Assembly (NCBI GenBank): GCA_036677685.1
Contig: JAVBWA010000004.1
Span: 124,001-188,000 of the forward strand
Direction: 5' to 3'
DNA from: JAQUBU01 sp036677685
GTDB taxonomy: Bacteria > Bacillota > Syntrophomonadia > Syntrophomonadales > Syntrophomonadaceae
Length of the DNA stretch: 64,000 bases
The position numbers and the translations under genes are program-made. Below are positions 18,161-26,429 of the stretch, piece after piece (the stretch's first letter is position 1; each line of letters begins with the position of its first letter). Under the pieces are notes generated by a model. The model worked only from the letters and a program-made list of their open reading frames with translations, ran no database searches and had not been told where the DNA came from.

Positions 18161-18189
18161 GGAACTTTTTGGATAAATGCTGCGTCTAA
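18161..18189 (+). promoter_or_regulatory. ECF promoter of the major surface-protein gene
   Basis: GGAACTT (18161-18167) - 16 nt - GTCTAA (18184-18189). Both this and the sigma operon promoter read GGGAACTTTTT at the -35. It predicts transcription from about 18196. Confidence 0.8.
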
Positions 18190-18412
18190 CCATACAGTGC
18201 CGGAGTGTGCCAATCAAAACAGTCAGCAACAGCATGGCTACTCGGGTTAAATAAGGCCGGAACTGTCTTACATATCAACCGGCATTAAAGGAGGGGAGCA
18301 GGGAACACATCGTTAAATTTATCGATATTATCGATGATTACCTCTCAGATAGGGCCTCGGTCCTGACAACCTGAATAATGATTTAATTTAAAATATTTTA
18401 GGAGGGAAATAA
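18190..18412 (+). promoter_or_regulatory. Long untranslated leader of the surface-protein gene
   Basis: About 215 nt lie between the predicted ECF start site and ATG 18413. The stretch holds short inverted repeats (TGCCGG near 18198 with CCGGCA near 18281; ATCGAT-type repeats at 18317-18340; GGCCTCGGTCC near 18353) but no recognised riboswitch core. Confidence 0.35.
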
Positions 18413-20653
18413 ATGCTAAAGAGAAGAAGCAAACACTTTGCACTACTGCTGGTTCTGACCATGCTGGCAACCATGTTTATCGGCGTAGGAACAGCTAGTG
18501 CAGCTACTGAAAACGTTGCTTTGACGGTTCCCAATATAGGAACTTCTGGAAGCGGAGTTAGCCTGGGAAGCCTGAAAGTAAGAGAGACCAGCGCAACCAT
18601 GGGTTCAATCATTGCTGGCCAGCAGATTACTGTCAACCTTCCCAGCGGTGTGGAATATGATGCTATTCCTACCGCAGCCACACTGGCAAGTTTTGTAACC
18701 CCGGATGGTGTAGCCCTGGTAGCCGGAGACCTGACCTTCGTATCAGGTTCCAAAAAGAGCATGACCATCACTGTTGCTAGCCGTACAAGTACAGCCGTTC
18801 AGGCTGAATTGACTTTCCTGTTTAACGTTGCTGCAGTATCAACCGTAACTCTTGATGCTCCCGATGCTGACATTGCCGTAGAGATTTATGCCCCCAACAG
18901 CGGCATAACCCAGGGCAAAGTAGTTGTAGCCAAGAGTTCTTCCGCTGGAACTACCGCAACGGTTATGGAAACCAAAACAGTTTCCAACGGAGCAGCTAAA
19001 ACCCTTGGAACCATCCGCATCGCTGAGAACCGCGCCAACTCCATTAAGGCCGGTGACGTGATCAAGGTTGTTGCTCCTGATGATGTTACTATTGTTAGTG
19101 CTGCTGCCGATTGCACATTTGCCAACTGGACCGCAGCAGGATTTACTTTTGGTGTAGCTGCAAATGCTGATGGCTACAGTCAGTTGTCCCTTACCTGCGT
19201 AACTCCGACCGCAGCCGGCACAACCCCCGGTTTTGTAAACATTGATCTGAAAGTTGATATTGATGACCGTGATTTAACTGGCGCATTGGACTTCACCGTA
19301 AAGGGTGACAATGTTACCACCCAGAAGATTACCATTGGTAAAGTTTCCGATTACAGCGTGGAAGTTGTAGCTAAGGGCGATCCCAAGACCGTTAAGGCCG
19401 GATTCTCCAACCAGGAACTGCAACAACTGACCATTAAAGAAGGCTTGGCTGAAAGTTTTGTTGACAATCGCGATTTTGTTCTGCAATTGCCAAGTTGGGC
19501 TCACTGGTATGCTGCTCCGACTATTACCGTTGAAAAAGGAAACGGTTCTTTTGCCAAGGATCAAGCCGGAGCCGACACTTATGATAACCAGCGCAACAAA
19601 ATGACCTTTACCTATACTGCAGTTGCCGGTGCCACCAAGACCGAGTTTACCTTTGAAGACCTCAAGGTATTTATCGATCCTGATGCACCCGAAGGCGATC
19701 TGACAGTTACTGCCGACGGCAAGGCTCTGGGCGGAAAATTTGAAGCTGTTATAGGCAAGGTTGTTAAACCGGTTAATGCTACTGCCCAAAAGGCTGATGT
19801 CAAAATAGGTCTGACCAATCAGGCTGCTCCCGATATCACCATTACTGAGGCTGCTGCCGGAATGCTCAAGTACCAAATCAATGAAATTGCAAATGGCTGG
19901 GATAAGGATACTCTAACTATAACCGCCAACCAGAATGCAATTATGGTACTCGACCTGCCCGATGGCGTAAAATTCAGCAAAGCTCCTACAGTTAAAGTAA
20001 CTGCGGGCAATCTGAAGCTGAAGAATGATGATATCGAACTGTCGAATAATGACAACAAATTAGAGATTCCTATTGACAAGACCAGTACCGAAGCTGCTAC
20101 CATCGTTGTAAGCGATATCTTCTACACATTGGATCGTACAGTGCCCGAAGGCGATGTCACCGTTTCATTGACCGGAAATGCGCTTGATAGTACAGCTGAC
20201 TCTACTCTAGCCTTTGATGATCCTTGTGTTAAGATTGTTAATGCCACCACCGTAACCCCGGCTCCTGGCGATTACAAGAACGAAGTAAGCTTCGTAATCG
20301 GAGCCAGCAGCTACAAGCTTAACGGCGTAGACCAGGCCATGGATGTTGCTCCTTACATCAAGGACAGCCGCACCTATATGCCTATCCGTTATGTTGCTTA
20401 TGCTCTGGGCATCACCGATGCCAACATCCTTTGGGATGGAGCCGCTCAGACTGTAACCCTGATGAAGGGCGACAAGGTTGTTCAACTCAAGGTTGGCAGC
20501 AAGGCTATAAGCATCAATGGCGCTGCCGTAACCATGGACGTAGCTCCCGAAATCACCAGTTCACGGACCATGCTCCCCATCAGCTTTGTAGCCAATGCCT
20601 TTGGCGCAACTGCTAGCTGGGATGCAGCAACCCAGACTGTAACCATTAAATAA
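18413..20653 (+). CDS. Major secreted surface (S-layer-like) protein with C-terminal copper-amine-oxidase-N domains
   Basis: GGAGGG lies 8 nt before ATG 18413. The signal peptide is typical, with FIGVGTASA at its end. The 746-residue protein is mostly beta-rich repeats of about 130-150 residues (compare FVDNRDFVLQLPSWAHWYAA with AIMVLDLPDGVKFSKAPTV), Ala/Thr/Val-rich and low in Cys. The last ~125 residues are twin copper-amine-oxidase N-terminal-type modules: MDVAPYIKDSRTYMPIRYVA and MDVAPEITSSRTMLPISFVA. In Clostridia these modules occur on surface proteins and probably help anchor them; no copper site is implied. It has its own ECF promoter and a strong terminator, so it is a monocistronic gene, perhaps for the main S-layer subunit. 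Confidence 0.8.
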   Translation: MLKRRSKHFALLLVLTMLATMFIGVGTASAATENVALTVPNIGTSGSGVSLGSLKVRETSATMGSIIAGQQITVNLPSGVEYDAIPTAATLASFVTPDGVALVAGDLTFVSGSKKSMTITVASRTSTAVQAELTFLFNVAAVSTVTLDAPDADIAVEIYAPNSGITQGKVVVAKSSSAGTTATVMETKTVSNGAAKTLGTIRIAENRANSIKAGDVIKVVAPDDVTIVSAAADCTFANWTAAGFTFGVAANADGYSQLSLTCVTPTAAGTTPGFVNIDLKVDIDDRDLTGALDFTVKGDNVTTQKITIGKVSDYSVEVVAKGDPKTVKAGFSNQELQQLTIKEGLAESFVDNRDFVLQLPSWAHWYAAPTITVEKGNGSFAKDQAGADTYDNQRNKMTFTYTAVAGATKTEFTFEDLKVFIDPDAPEGDLTVTADGKALGGKFEAVIGKVVKPVNATAQKADVKIGLTNQAAPDITITEAAAGMLKYQINEIANGWDKDTLTITANQNAIMVLDLPDGVKFSKAPTVKVTAGNLKLKNDDIELSNNDNKLEIPIDKTSTEAATIVVSDIFYTLDRTVPEGDVTVSLTGNALDSTADSTLAFDDPCVKIVNATTVTPAPGDYKNEVSFVIGASSYKLNGVDQAMDVAPYIKDSRTYMPIRYVAYALGITDANILWDGAAQTVTLMKGDKVVQLKVGSKAISINGAAVTMDVAPEITSSRTMLPISFVANAFGATASWDAATQTVTIK

Positions 20654-20668
20654 TTAGTTAGTACTTCT

Positions 20669-20702
20669 AAAAAGGAGTCCGAGCAATCGGACTCCTTTTT
20701 TA
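20669..20702 (+). terminator. Rho-independent terminator of the surface-protein gene
   Basis: A perfect 14-bp stem (20669-20682 with 20687-20700, AGGAGTCCGA/TCGGACTCCT) with a GCAA tetraloop and a T tail. Confidence 0.92.
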
Positions 20703-20762
20703 GTGCGCAAATCAAGCGAAGAAATATCATCCTTTAATTTAAGGCAAAGTAAGATTATTGAC

Positions 20763-20792
20763 TTGACCAGCGGGTCAGCGACTGTATATACT
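20763..20792 (+). promoter_or_regulatory. Sigma-A promoter with overlapping TGACC-N4-GGTCA operator
   Basis: TTGACC (20763-20768) - 18 nt - TATACT (20787-20792), 44 nt before the TolC-like start. The palindrome TGACC-AGCG-GGTCA (20764-20777) overlaps the -35 box. Its GACC-N4-GGTC core is the same as in the RND operon promoter region, so a common TetR-type repressor is likely. Confidence 0.65.
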
Positions 20793-20835
20793 AGAAATAT
20801 AGGAAATTTATATAAATAAAATGGAGTGATATGCT

Positions 20836-21978
20836 TTGATTAAATCCTTTTTAAACAAGTTTAAAAGAAGTTGCTGGGTTCAGGTAGTTTCAGTAATTTT
20901 GGCCCTATCTTTGCTATCCACTGCTGCACCTCCGGCTATGGCTAGCGACTCTCCTGCGCAGGGGCTTTCACTCAATGATGCTATCAAGCTCGCACTACAG
21001 AACAGCGAAACGGTGAAAAAAGCCAGCAAGGAAATGGATAGGACTGAAGAACTGCGCGATTATTCGAACAGTTTACTGGATTACGTACCGGTTGGGCATA
21101 TTGGTGTATCGTCGGTAGAGTTGGCTTACACCAGTGCTCTGACCTCGCAGTTGACCTGGCAGATGAGCCTTAAATCATATACTACGGCGGAAGACAAGGT
21201 TGCGCTGGACACCTGTAAAAAATACTGGGAAATATTAAGAACGGGAGAAAAGATTAAGGCTGCTGAAGTCGCTCAGGATTCTGCACTGCGGCAGTTACAG
21301 GCGGTAAGGGCGGCCGAGCAGGTGGGAATCTCTCTAAGTGCCACCCTTTCCCCCCAGCAAGCGGTCAAAGCTGCGGAAGCCCAGTATATTGGTGCTCAGG
21401 CCACAGCGGCTGCGAGCCGGAATGATCAGGATAAGGCTTATAGTGATTTTAATAGTCTGATTGGGTCCATGGCAAAAGAGAGAACGATATTGAGCGATGC
21501 CGTTATTTATCAGCCCCTGGAAGTAACCGATCTCGATCATGAGGTATCTAGAGTGTTGGAAACTTCGCCTGATATATACCAAGCCGAAGAAATGGTGAAT
21601 ATGAAAAAAATGCTGAAAGATGTAAGCCTGTACAGTACAGGGTCGTATCGTTCGAGTGAAGCAAGTAAAATCGAGATAGAACAGGCTGAGCTTGATGCTG
21701 CGAATGCTAAAGAACTGGTGGGCTTGCTTTCCCGTAATCTGTATTATCAAACCCGGAATGTTGAGGAAGCATACAACGGTGCTTTGGAGGCAATAAAAGT
21801 AGCCGAAGAAAATTTGCGGGTCAAGAAACTGCAGTTTGATGTAGGAATGTCTACTATTGCAGAAGTGAAGGCAGAAGAGAAAAAACTGGCTGATGCACGT
21901 TATGAAGCATGCAATCTCTTATGTTCTCACTGTTATCTAAAACTGGCATTCCAAAAGCCATGGGCGGCCAGCGAGTAA
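20836..21978 (+). CDS. TolC-family (OEP) protein, apparently lacking beta-barrel segments
   Basis: The start is TTG 20836 after GGAGTGAT; a signal peptide ends near PPAMASD. The protein has the outer-membrane-efflux-protein pattern: LSLNDAIKLALQNSETVKKA at the N-terminus and long helical repeats, the second ending VKKLQFDVGMSTIAEVKAEEKKLADARYE (motif 'G-x-s-x-x-e-v-x-x-A'). Canonical TolC has two beta-hairpins per protomer between the helices. Here the corresponding places (around residues 80-105 and 255-275) are short and not amphipathic, and the protein has only 380 residues. In a Gram-positive it probably acts as a periplasm-like or wall-spanning helical tube or adaptor for the RND pump encoded 3.4 kb downstream. 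Confidence 0.75.
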   Translation: MIKSFLNKFKRSCWVQVVSVILALSLLSTAAPPAMASDSPAQGLSLNDAIKLALQNSETVKKASKEMDRTEELRDYSNSLLDYVPVGHIGVSSVELAYTSALTSQLTWQMSLKSYTTAEDKVALDTCKKYWEILRTGEKIKAAEVAQDSALRQLQAVRAAEQVGISLSATLSPQQAVKAAEAQYIGAQATAAASRNDQDKAYSDFNSLIGSMAKERTILSDAVIYQPLEVTDLDHEVSRVLETSPDIYQAEEMVNMKKMLKDVSLYSTGSYRSSEASKIEIEQAELDAANAKELVGLLSRNLYYQTRNVEEAYNGALEAIKVAEENLRVKKLQFDVGMSTIAEVKAEEKKLADARYEACNLLCSHCYLKLAFQKPWAASE

Positions 21979-22025
21979 AAACTTGATTGTTAATCAGGCA
22001 TGATTTCAACGGAGGTGCATCTATA

Positions 22026-23927
22026 TTGAACAGGGGAACAAAAGGCGTTTTACGATGCTTTGGTATTCTTTTGGTACTGGGATTTTGCGTTGCGTGTTGC
22101 CTTTCCGGTATTAACAGGCAGGCTTGGGCTGAAGACAAGATATTTGAGCAAAACCAAGGCGGATACGGGGGATATCAGTCAGCGGCCTACGATGCCAATG
22201 CAATTCAACCCACTGCTGATAACTGGAGCAGGCAATCACGCTTTAGCGTTGGGAATAGTCCTGAATTGAAATGGGAGTTTAATATTTCGAGCGAAATTCT
22301 AAGCAGCCCGGTAATTGGAGCGGATGGAACCATTTATTTCGGAGCCAGGAATGGAAAATTATATGCCGTAGATCAGAATGGAAATCAAAAATGGAGTTTT
22401 GAAACCGGTTATGAAATAGTATCTTCAGCAGCTATCGCTGCGGGTGGAAGTATTTATGTCACATCCAAGGACGGCAGACTATATGCCTTCAACCCTGATG
22501 GAAGCGTAAAATGGGTATATACCAGCGGGGATATGATTGAAGCATCACCGGTAATTGGCGGAGACGGCAGCGTTTATATCGGATGTATGGACGGTCGCTT
22601 AATTGCGGTTAATGCTGATGGCCAGGACAAGTGGACTTTTACAACCGGGGGTCTGGATGCGGCTGTTGCCATAGCTGCGGATGGATGTATTTATGCAGCT
22701 TCAAGGGATGGTTATTTGTATTGCATCAAGCCCGATGGCAGTGCAAAATGGGAATGTAAACTGGACGCAACCCCCGGTTCACCCGCAGTGGACAAGGATA
22801 ACACCATATATGTCTGCGCGGGCAAATCACTATATGCAGTGAATGCGAAAGGACAAATCAAGTTCACTCTTAACCTGAATCAGGCCAGGGAAAAAAAGTG
22901 TTCGCCAGCGATTGCTGCTGACGGCTGTATTTATCTTGGTGCTGATATGCTTTACCGGTTTACTCCGGGCAGTGCCAACGACTGGACTGCTGGTATATAC
23001 AGTTGTTCGGGTTTGCTGGTAGAAGCCAATGGCAATATTTTAGTCGCTTCCGACTATACATCCGGTGTATGCTATGTTGTTGATCAAACCGGGAAAAAGA
23101 TCTGGGAATATCAGGTTGGAGGGGTGGAAGGAACTCCGGCATTAGACCAAGACGGAACTATTTATTTAGGTTCGCGAGATGGCCGGCTATATGCGATTGA
23201 CACCGTAGACTTAAAGGTTGTAGCCAGCGATCCAGCCAATGCCAGCAAAAATGTGGCTTTGGACAAAAGCATAAAGATCGATTTTAACCGAAATGTGACT
23301 ATAGCGGATGGATATACCCGGATACAGTTATATGATGAACTGGTTAATCCCGTAAAATTTATCAAGCAATTAAGCGGCAGTTCACTTGTGATCGATCCTG
23401 ACAGCAATCTGCAAAGCAATCACAAATATACCCTGAAAATACCTGCCAATGCTGTAAAAGATTCGGTAGGCAGGAATCTGGAACAGGATTATACCTTGAA
23501 TATTTCCACTTATGCCGAACAAGCAAGTGAAAATCAATGCGAATTTGTTATAGGGCAAAGATTATATAAAGTGCTGGGAGAAACCAAAGGCATGGATGCA
23601 CTGCCTTTCATAGAAAACGGGCGCAGTTTTGTGCCGGTGCGCTATTTGGCTATGGCCCTGGGTGTAGTTGAGGACAGGATTGAATGGGATTATTCAACGC
23701 AAAGTGCCGATTTAAAAAAGGATAACGTTTCTATAAGGCTTTCAGTAGGAAGCTCCGCCATTATAATAAATGGAGAACCCAGGGAAATCGGTATAGCGCC
23801 CCTTAACCGGGAGGGACGAATTTACCTGCCGGCCCGATACGTTGCTGAAGCATTTGGTTATGAAGTCTTGTGGGACCAGACCCGGCAAGCGGTTTATATT
23901 TCATTACCCGGCCAGTTGGTAAGATAA
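22026..23927 (+). CDS. Secreted eight-bladed PQQ-type beta-propeller with Ig-like and copper-amine-oxidase-N domains
   Basis: TTG 22026 is chosen because GGAGGTG (22011-22017) precedes it; an upstream in-frame ATG at 21987 has no such site. After the signal peptide come eight ~39-residue repeats of the pattern 'W-x-F ... SSPVIGADGTIYFGARNG-x-LYAVD', a PQQ/BamB-like propeller without visible enzyme residues. A Big_5-type Ig-like domain follows (ASKNVALDKSIKIDFNRNV, about residues 400-490). Twin copper-amine-oxidase-N modules end the protein (FVPVRYLAMALG, YLPARYVAEAFG). It lies 47 nt after the TolC-like gene on the same strand, so the two may form an operon. It likely binds wall or surface partners. 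Confidence 0.8.
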   Translation: MNRGTKGVLRCFGILLVLGFCVACCLSGINRQAWAEDKIFEQNQGGYGGYQSAAYDANAIQPTADNWSRQSRFSVGNSPELKWEFNISSEILSSPVIGADGTIYFGARNGKLYAVDQNGNQKWSFETGYEIVSSAAIAAGGSIYVTSKDGRLYAFNPDGSVKWVYTSGDMIEASPVIGGDGSVYIGCMDGRLIAVNADGQDKWTFTTGGLDAAVAIAADGCIYAASRDGYLYCIKPDGSAKWECKLDATPGSPAVDKDNTIYVCAGKSLYAVNAKGQIKFTLNLNQAREKKCSPAIAADGCIYLGADMLYRFTPGSANDWTAGIYSCSGLLVEANGNILVASDYTSGVCYVVDQTGKKIWEYQVGGVEGTPALDQDGTIYLGSRDGRLYAIDTVDLKVVASDPANASKNVALDKSIKIDFNRNVTIADGYTRIQLYDELVNPVKFIKQLSGSSLVIDPDSNLQSNHKYTLKIPANAVKDSVGRNLEQDYTLNISTYAEQASENQCEFVIGQRLYKVLGETKGMDALPFIENGRSFVPVRYLAMALGVVEDRIEWDYSTQSADLKKDNVSIRLSVGSSAIIINGEPREIGIAPLNREGRIYLPARYVAEAFGYEVLWDQTRQAVYISLPGQLVR

Positions 23928-23993
23928 CTTCCAGGGATGGGGAAAGGATACCCGGTCTCTAGAATATTATTCATAATTCCAAGGTAATTACAG

Positions 23994-24027
23994 TACTCCG
24001 GGTAGCAAGTGGCCCGGGGTATTTTTT
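23994..24027 (+). terminator. Rho-independent terminator
   Basis: A 9-bp stem TACTCCGGG/CCCGGGGTA (one G-U pair) is followed by six T, 67 nt after the propeller-protein stop. Confidence 0.8.
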
Positions 24028-24084
24028 CCCGTATTGTTTAATATAGCCGGGTAGCTAGATTTTAATATAAAGGGGATGATTTAT

Positions 24085-25170
24085 GTGAAGATAAAAACCC
24101 TGACCGTTTTTCTTTGCTTACTATTTGGATTGTTTTTAACAAGTCCTGTATATGGTGCAGAATATGGTTCGCTCAAGAGTACGGTCATCCTGCCCGGATA
24201 TGTTAATGAGTTGGGAGGGATAAGCGGGCATTTCATCCCTGGTCAGCTAAAGCAAAATGATATTCTAATGTTCAGATTGCCTATGGGATCCTTCTGGACT
24301 ACTGCCAACCTTGATACCGATGAGTCAACAGCTATAGACAGCCTTCAAACCAGCCCGGAATGGAGTACAAATACCTTGCTGGATGGTTATGGCATGAGAT
24401 ATGGTACGAATTATAACCATATTCTGATTCCTGCAATGTATGGAGGAAATAGCAATGGATTATATAATAGCGATAGTCCAAAATTAGAGGTAAGTTCTCT
24501 TATCAAGGGCGAGGTTATAATAAAAATAATCAGCCCACTGGACGATACTCAAGATTGTTATCTTTATCTCTATTCCCAGAGAGTATACATCGCAGATAAT
24601 GTTACCGGAGATGTTTGTCTGGATATAGACTCCCCTTCCAACCTTGCTTTAAAAGCAACTATACCAGGCGGATCAGTCCCTGCGTCTATAGAGGCTCAAG
24701 AATACACTCAACCCCAAAAACAAAGTGATCAAGCCAATAAAACTCAAATAAGCAACCCGGATACTACCAGTACCGAGAACAAGACTGACCCCAAAAACAT
24801 AAAGCTTCGAGTTGGACAAAACCAGATTGAAATAAACGGGGCACAAAAAGAGATTACCGTAGCTCCGTATGTTAAAAACAATCGAGTTTACGTACCAATT
24901 AGAGTTTTAGCGGAAGCTCTTGAAATTAATGAGATAATATGGGAGCCGGAATTAAGCTTAATTACACTTAAACTGAATGATAAAACAATACAGATTAATA
25001 AACGGAATGGCGACATAATTTTCAATGGACAGACAAAATATGCAATGGATGCACCATTCGAAACAGTTGAACCCGGTTATACTATGCTTCCCGCCAGATA
25101 TATTGTACAGGCCTTGGGATTAAGTATCAGCTGGGACCCGATTGACAATGTCGTATTGATTACGGAATAG
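24085..25170 (+). CDS. Secreted protein with C-terminal copper-amine-oxidase-N domains
   Basis: GTG 24085 is chosen; the in-frame ATG at 24076 is inside the AGGGGATGA ribosome binding site. The signal peptide runs to about residue 25 (LFLTSPVYGAE). A ~180-residue beta-rich domain of unknown family follows, then a Gln/Asn/Thr/Lys-rich linker (about residues 205-240). The twin copper-amine-oxidase-N module ends the protein (VAPYVKNNRVYVPIRVLAEA, TMLPARYIVQALG). This is the third protein in a row with that ending, each with a different front domain. No function can be given for the front domain. Confidence 0.75.
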   Translation: MKIKTLTVFLCLLFGLFLTSPVYGAEYGSLKSTVILPGYVNELGGISGHFIPGQLKQNDILMFRLPMGSFWTTANLDTDESTAIDSLQTSPEWSTNTLLDGYGMRYGTNYNHILIPAMYGGNSNGLYNSDSPKLEVSSLIKGEVIIKIISPLDDTQDCYLYLYSQRVYIADNVTGDVCLDIDSPSNLALKATIPGGSVPASIEAQEYTQPQKQSDQANKTQISNPDTTSTENKTDPKNIKLRVGQNQIEINGAQKEITVAPYVKNNRVYVPIRVLAEALEINEIIWEPELSLITLKLNDKTIQINKRNGDIIFNGQTKYAMDAPFETVEPGYTMLPARYIVQALGLSISWDPIDNVVLITE

Positions 25171-25252
25171 CTAAATTCTTTATAACATCATAGCCAAGGT
25201 ATAATACTGTTGGTTTTTATCCTATCTGGTTGCCCCGATAAGCATTTCTTTA

Positions 25253-25309
25253 TTGACCAAAATTTTCCCTGGAGGTTATAATGAAAACAATACCGACCAA
25301 CCGGTCGGT
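25253..25309 (+). promoter_or_regulatory. Sigma-A promoter and TetR-type operator of the RND operon
   Basis: TTGACC (25253-25258) - 18 nt - TATAAT (25277-25282). The palindrome ACCGACC-AACC-GGTCGGT (25292-25309; 7-bp arms) lies over the expected transcription start. This explains why the ATG at 25281 cannot be a start: it is part of the -10 box. The GACC-N4-GGTC core is shared with the TolC-like gene promoter. Confidence 0.75.
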
Positions 25310-25334
25310 CGGAAATAGAGCGGGAGGGAAAGAG

Positions 25335-26429
25335 TTGAAAAAGAGAAAGGTATATCTGAGTCTATTAGTAATCACCTTATTGTCAGTATCATTGCTGATG
25401 GCGGGCTGCGGCAGCAAGGCGGATGACGCTGTCAAGGAGACCGAACTGAGCGTTAGCGTGGCCCAAACTCAAAAAGGCGGAATAGCCCGCAGTGTTCATT
25501 ACTCGGGGACAATCCGGGGCGCCAACGAAGTGTACCTAATTCCCAAAGTCGTGGCCCGGGTAACCGGAATATTCGTAAAACCCGGCGACGCGGTGCGGCA
25601 GGGGCAGACCTTGATGACCCTGGACGACAGGGATTATGTTGCCGCAGTTAAGATAGCCGAAGCGGCTAAAAGAGCCAACGATGCCAATCTGGAGCTGGCC
25701 CGGGCCGACCTGGAGAGAACCAAAACACTGCATGCAAGCGGCGCGGTATCGGACCAGCAGCTTGAACAGGATCAGGCCCACTACGACGCACTGGCAGCCG
25801 GGAGTGCCGATGCGGCTCTGGAGCAGGCCATGACCCAATTGAACAATTGCACTATTACATCCCCGATCAATGGTGTGGTAGGGAGCATCAACCTTTCGCT
25901 GGGGGACAATTCCAGCCAGCAGTCCCCCGCAGCAGTGGTCAGCGACAGTTCGAAGCTGGAAACCGAGATAATGGTCAGCGAATCGGAAGTTGCTTACATA
26001 AAGATCGGCAGCGATGTTGAGGTAAATATTCGGGCGGCTTCCGACCAGCCCTTTAAAGGCAAGGTCGATAGTGTATCCAGCGTTCCCGACACGACCAAAC
26101 GCAATTATGCGGTCAAGATAACCATGGATAATCCGGAAAACAAAATCAGATCCGGAATGTTTGCCGAAATACAGGTGGACACCATAAGCAAAAAGGATGT
26201 GCTGTATATCCCGGTAAGTGCAGTAATACCCACCGGTTCCCAGGAAATAGTCTATACCGTTGATAAAAACAGCCGGGCGCAGCAATTGGAAGTCACGACC
26301 GGGATAAGAAACGACAATTACGTGGAAATCGTCAAAGGTTTGCAAGCAGGGCAGGAGGTTATTACCAAAGGTAACACCCTGGTGAACAAGGGCACCCTGG
26401 TAAGAGTGGTGGCCGGGAGGGCCAAATAA
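25335..26429 (+). CDS. RND efflux membrane-fusion (adaptor) lipoprotein
   Basis: TTG 25335 is chosen: GGGAGGG lies 6 nt before it, and upstream in-frame starts fall in the promoter. The lipoprotein signal has the lipobox LMAGC (Cys at residue 25), so the protein is anchored to the membrane's outer face. The HlyD/AcrA-type halves are visible: a biotinyl-lipoyl-like entry (IFVKPGDAVRQGQTLMTLDD), a coiled-coil hairpin (ANLELARADLERTKTLHASG), the return (ITSPINGVVGSINLSLGD), then the beta-barrel and membrane-proximal part (VLYIPVSAVIPTGSQEIVY). The stop overlaps the start of the RND pump gene (TAATG), so translation is coupled. Together they form a tripartite-type exporter, with the TolC-like protein as a possible third part. 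Confidence 0.92.
   Translation: MKKRKVYLSLLVITLLSVSLLMAGCGSKADDAVKETELSVSVAQTQKGGIARSVHYSGTIRGANEVYLIPKVVARVTGIFVKPGDAVRQGQTLMTLDDRDYVAAVKIAEAAKRANDANLELARADLERTKTLHASGAVSDQQLEQDQAHYDALAAGSADAALEQAMTQLNNCTITSPINGVVGSINLSLGDNSSQQSPAAVVSDSSKLETEIMVSESEVAYIKIGSDVEVNIRAASDQPFKGKVDSVSSVPDTTKRNYAVKITMDNPENKIRSGMFAEIQVDTISKKDVLYIPVSAVIPTGSQEIVYTVDKNSRAQQLEVTTGIRNDNYVEIVKGLQAGQEVITKGNTLVNKGTLVRVVAGRAK

Noticed and set aside
18190..18412. Riboswitch in the surface-protein leader
   Set aside because: No core of a known class (cyclic-di-GMP, cobalamin and others) was found; kept only as a structured leader.
25281..25334. Longer N-terminus of the RND adaptor from ATG 25281
   Set aside because: The ATG is part of the TATAAT box and the stretch holds the operator; TTG 25335 has its own ribosome binding site and signal peptide.
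25536..26345. 269-codon minus-strand ORF
   Set aside because: It lies fully antisense to the RND adaptor, with no motif or ribosome binding site; it is a by-product of codon bias.
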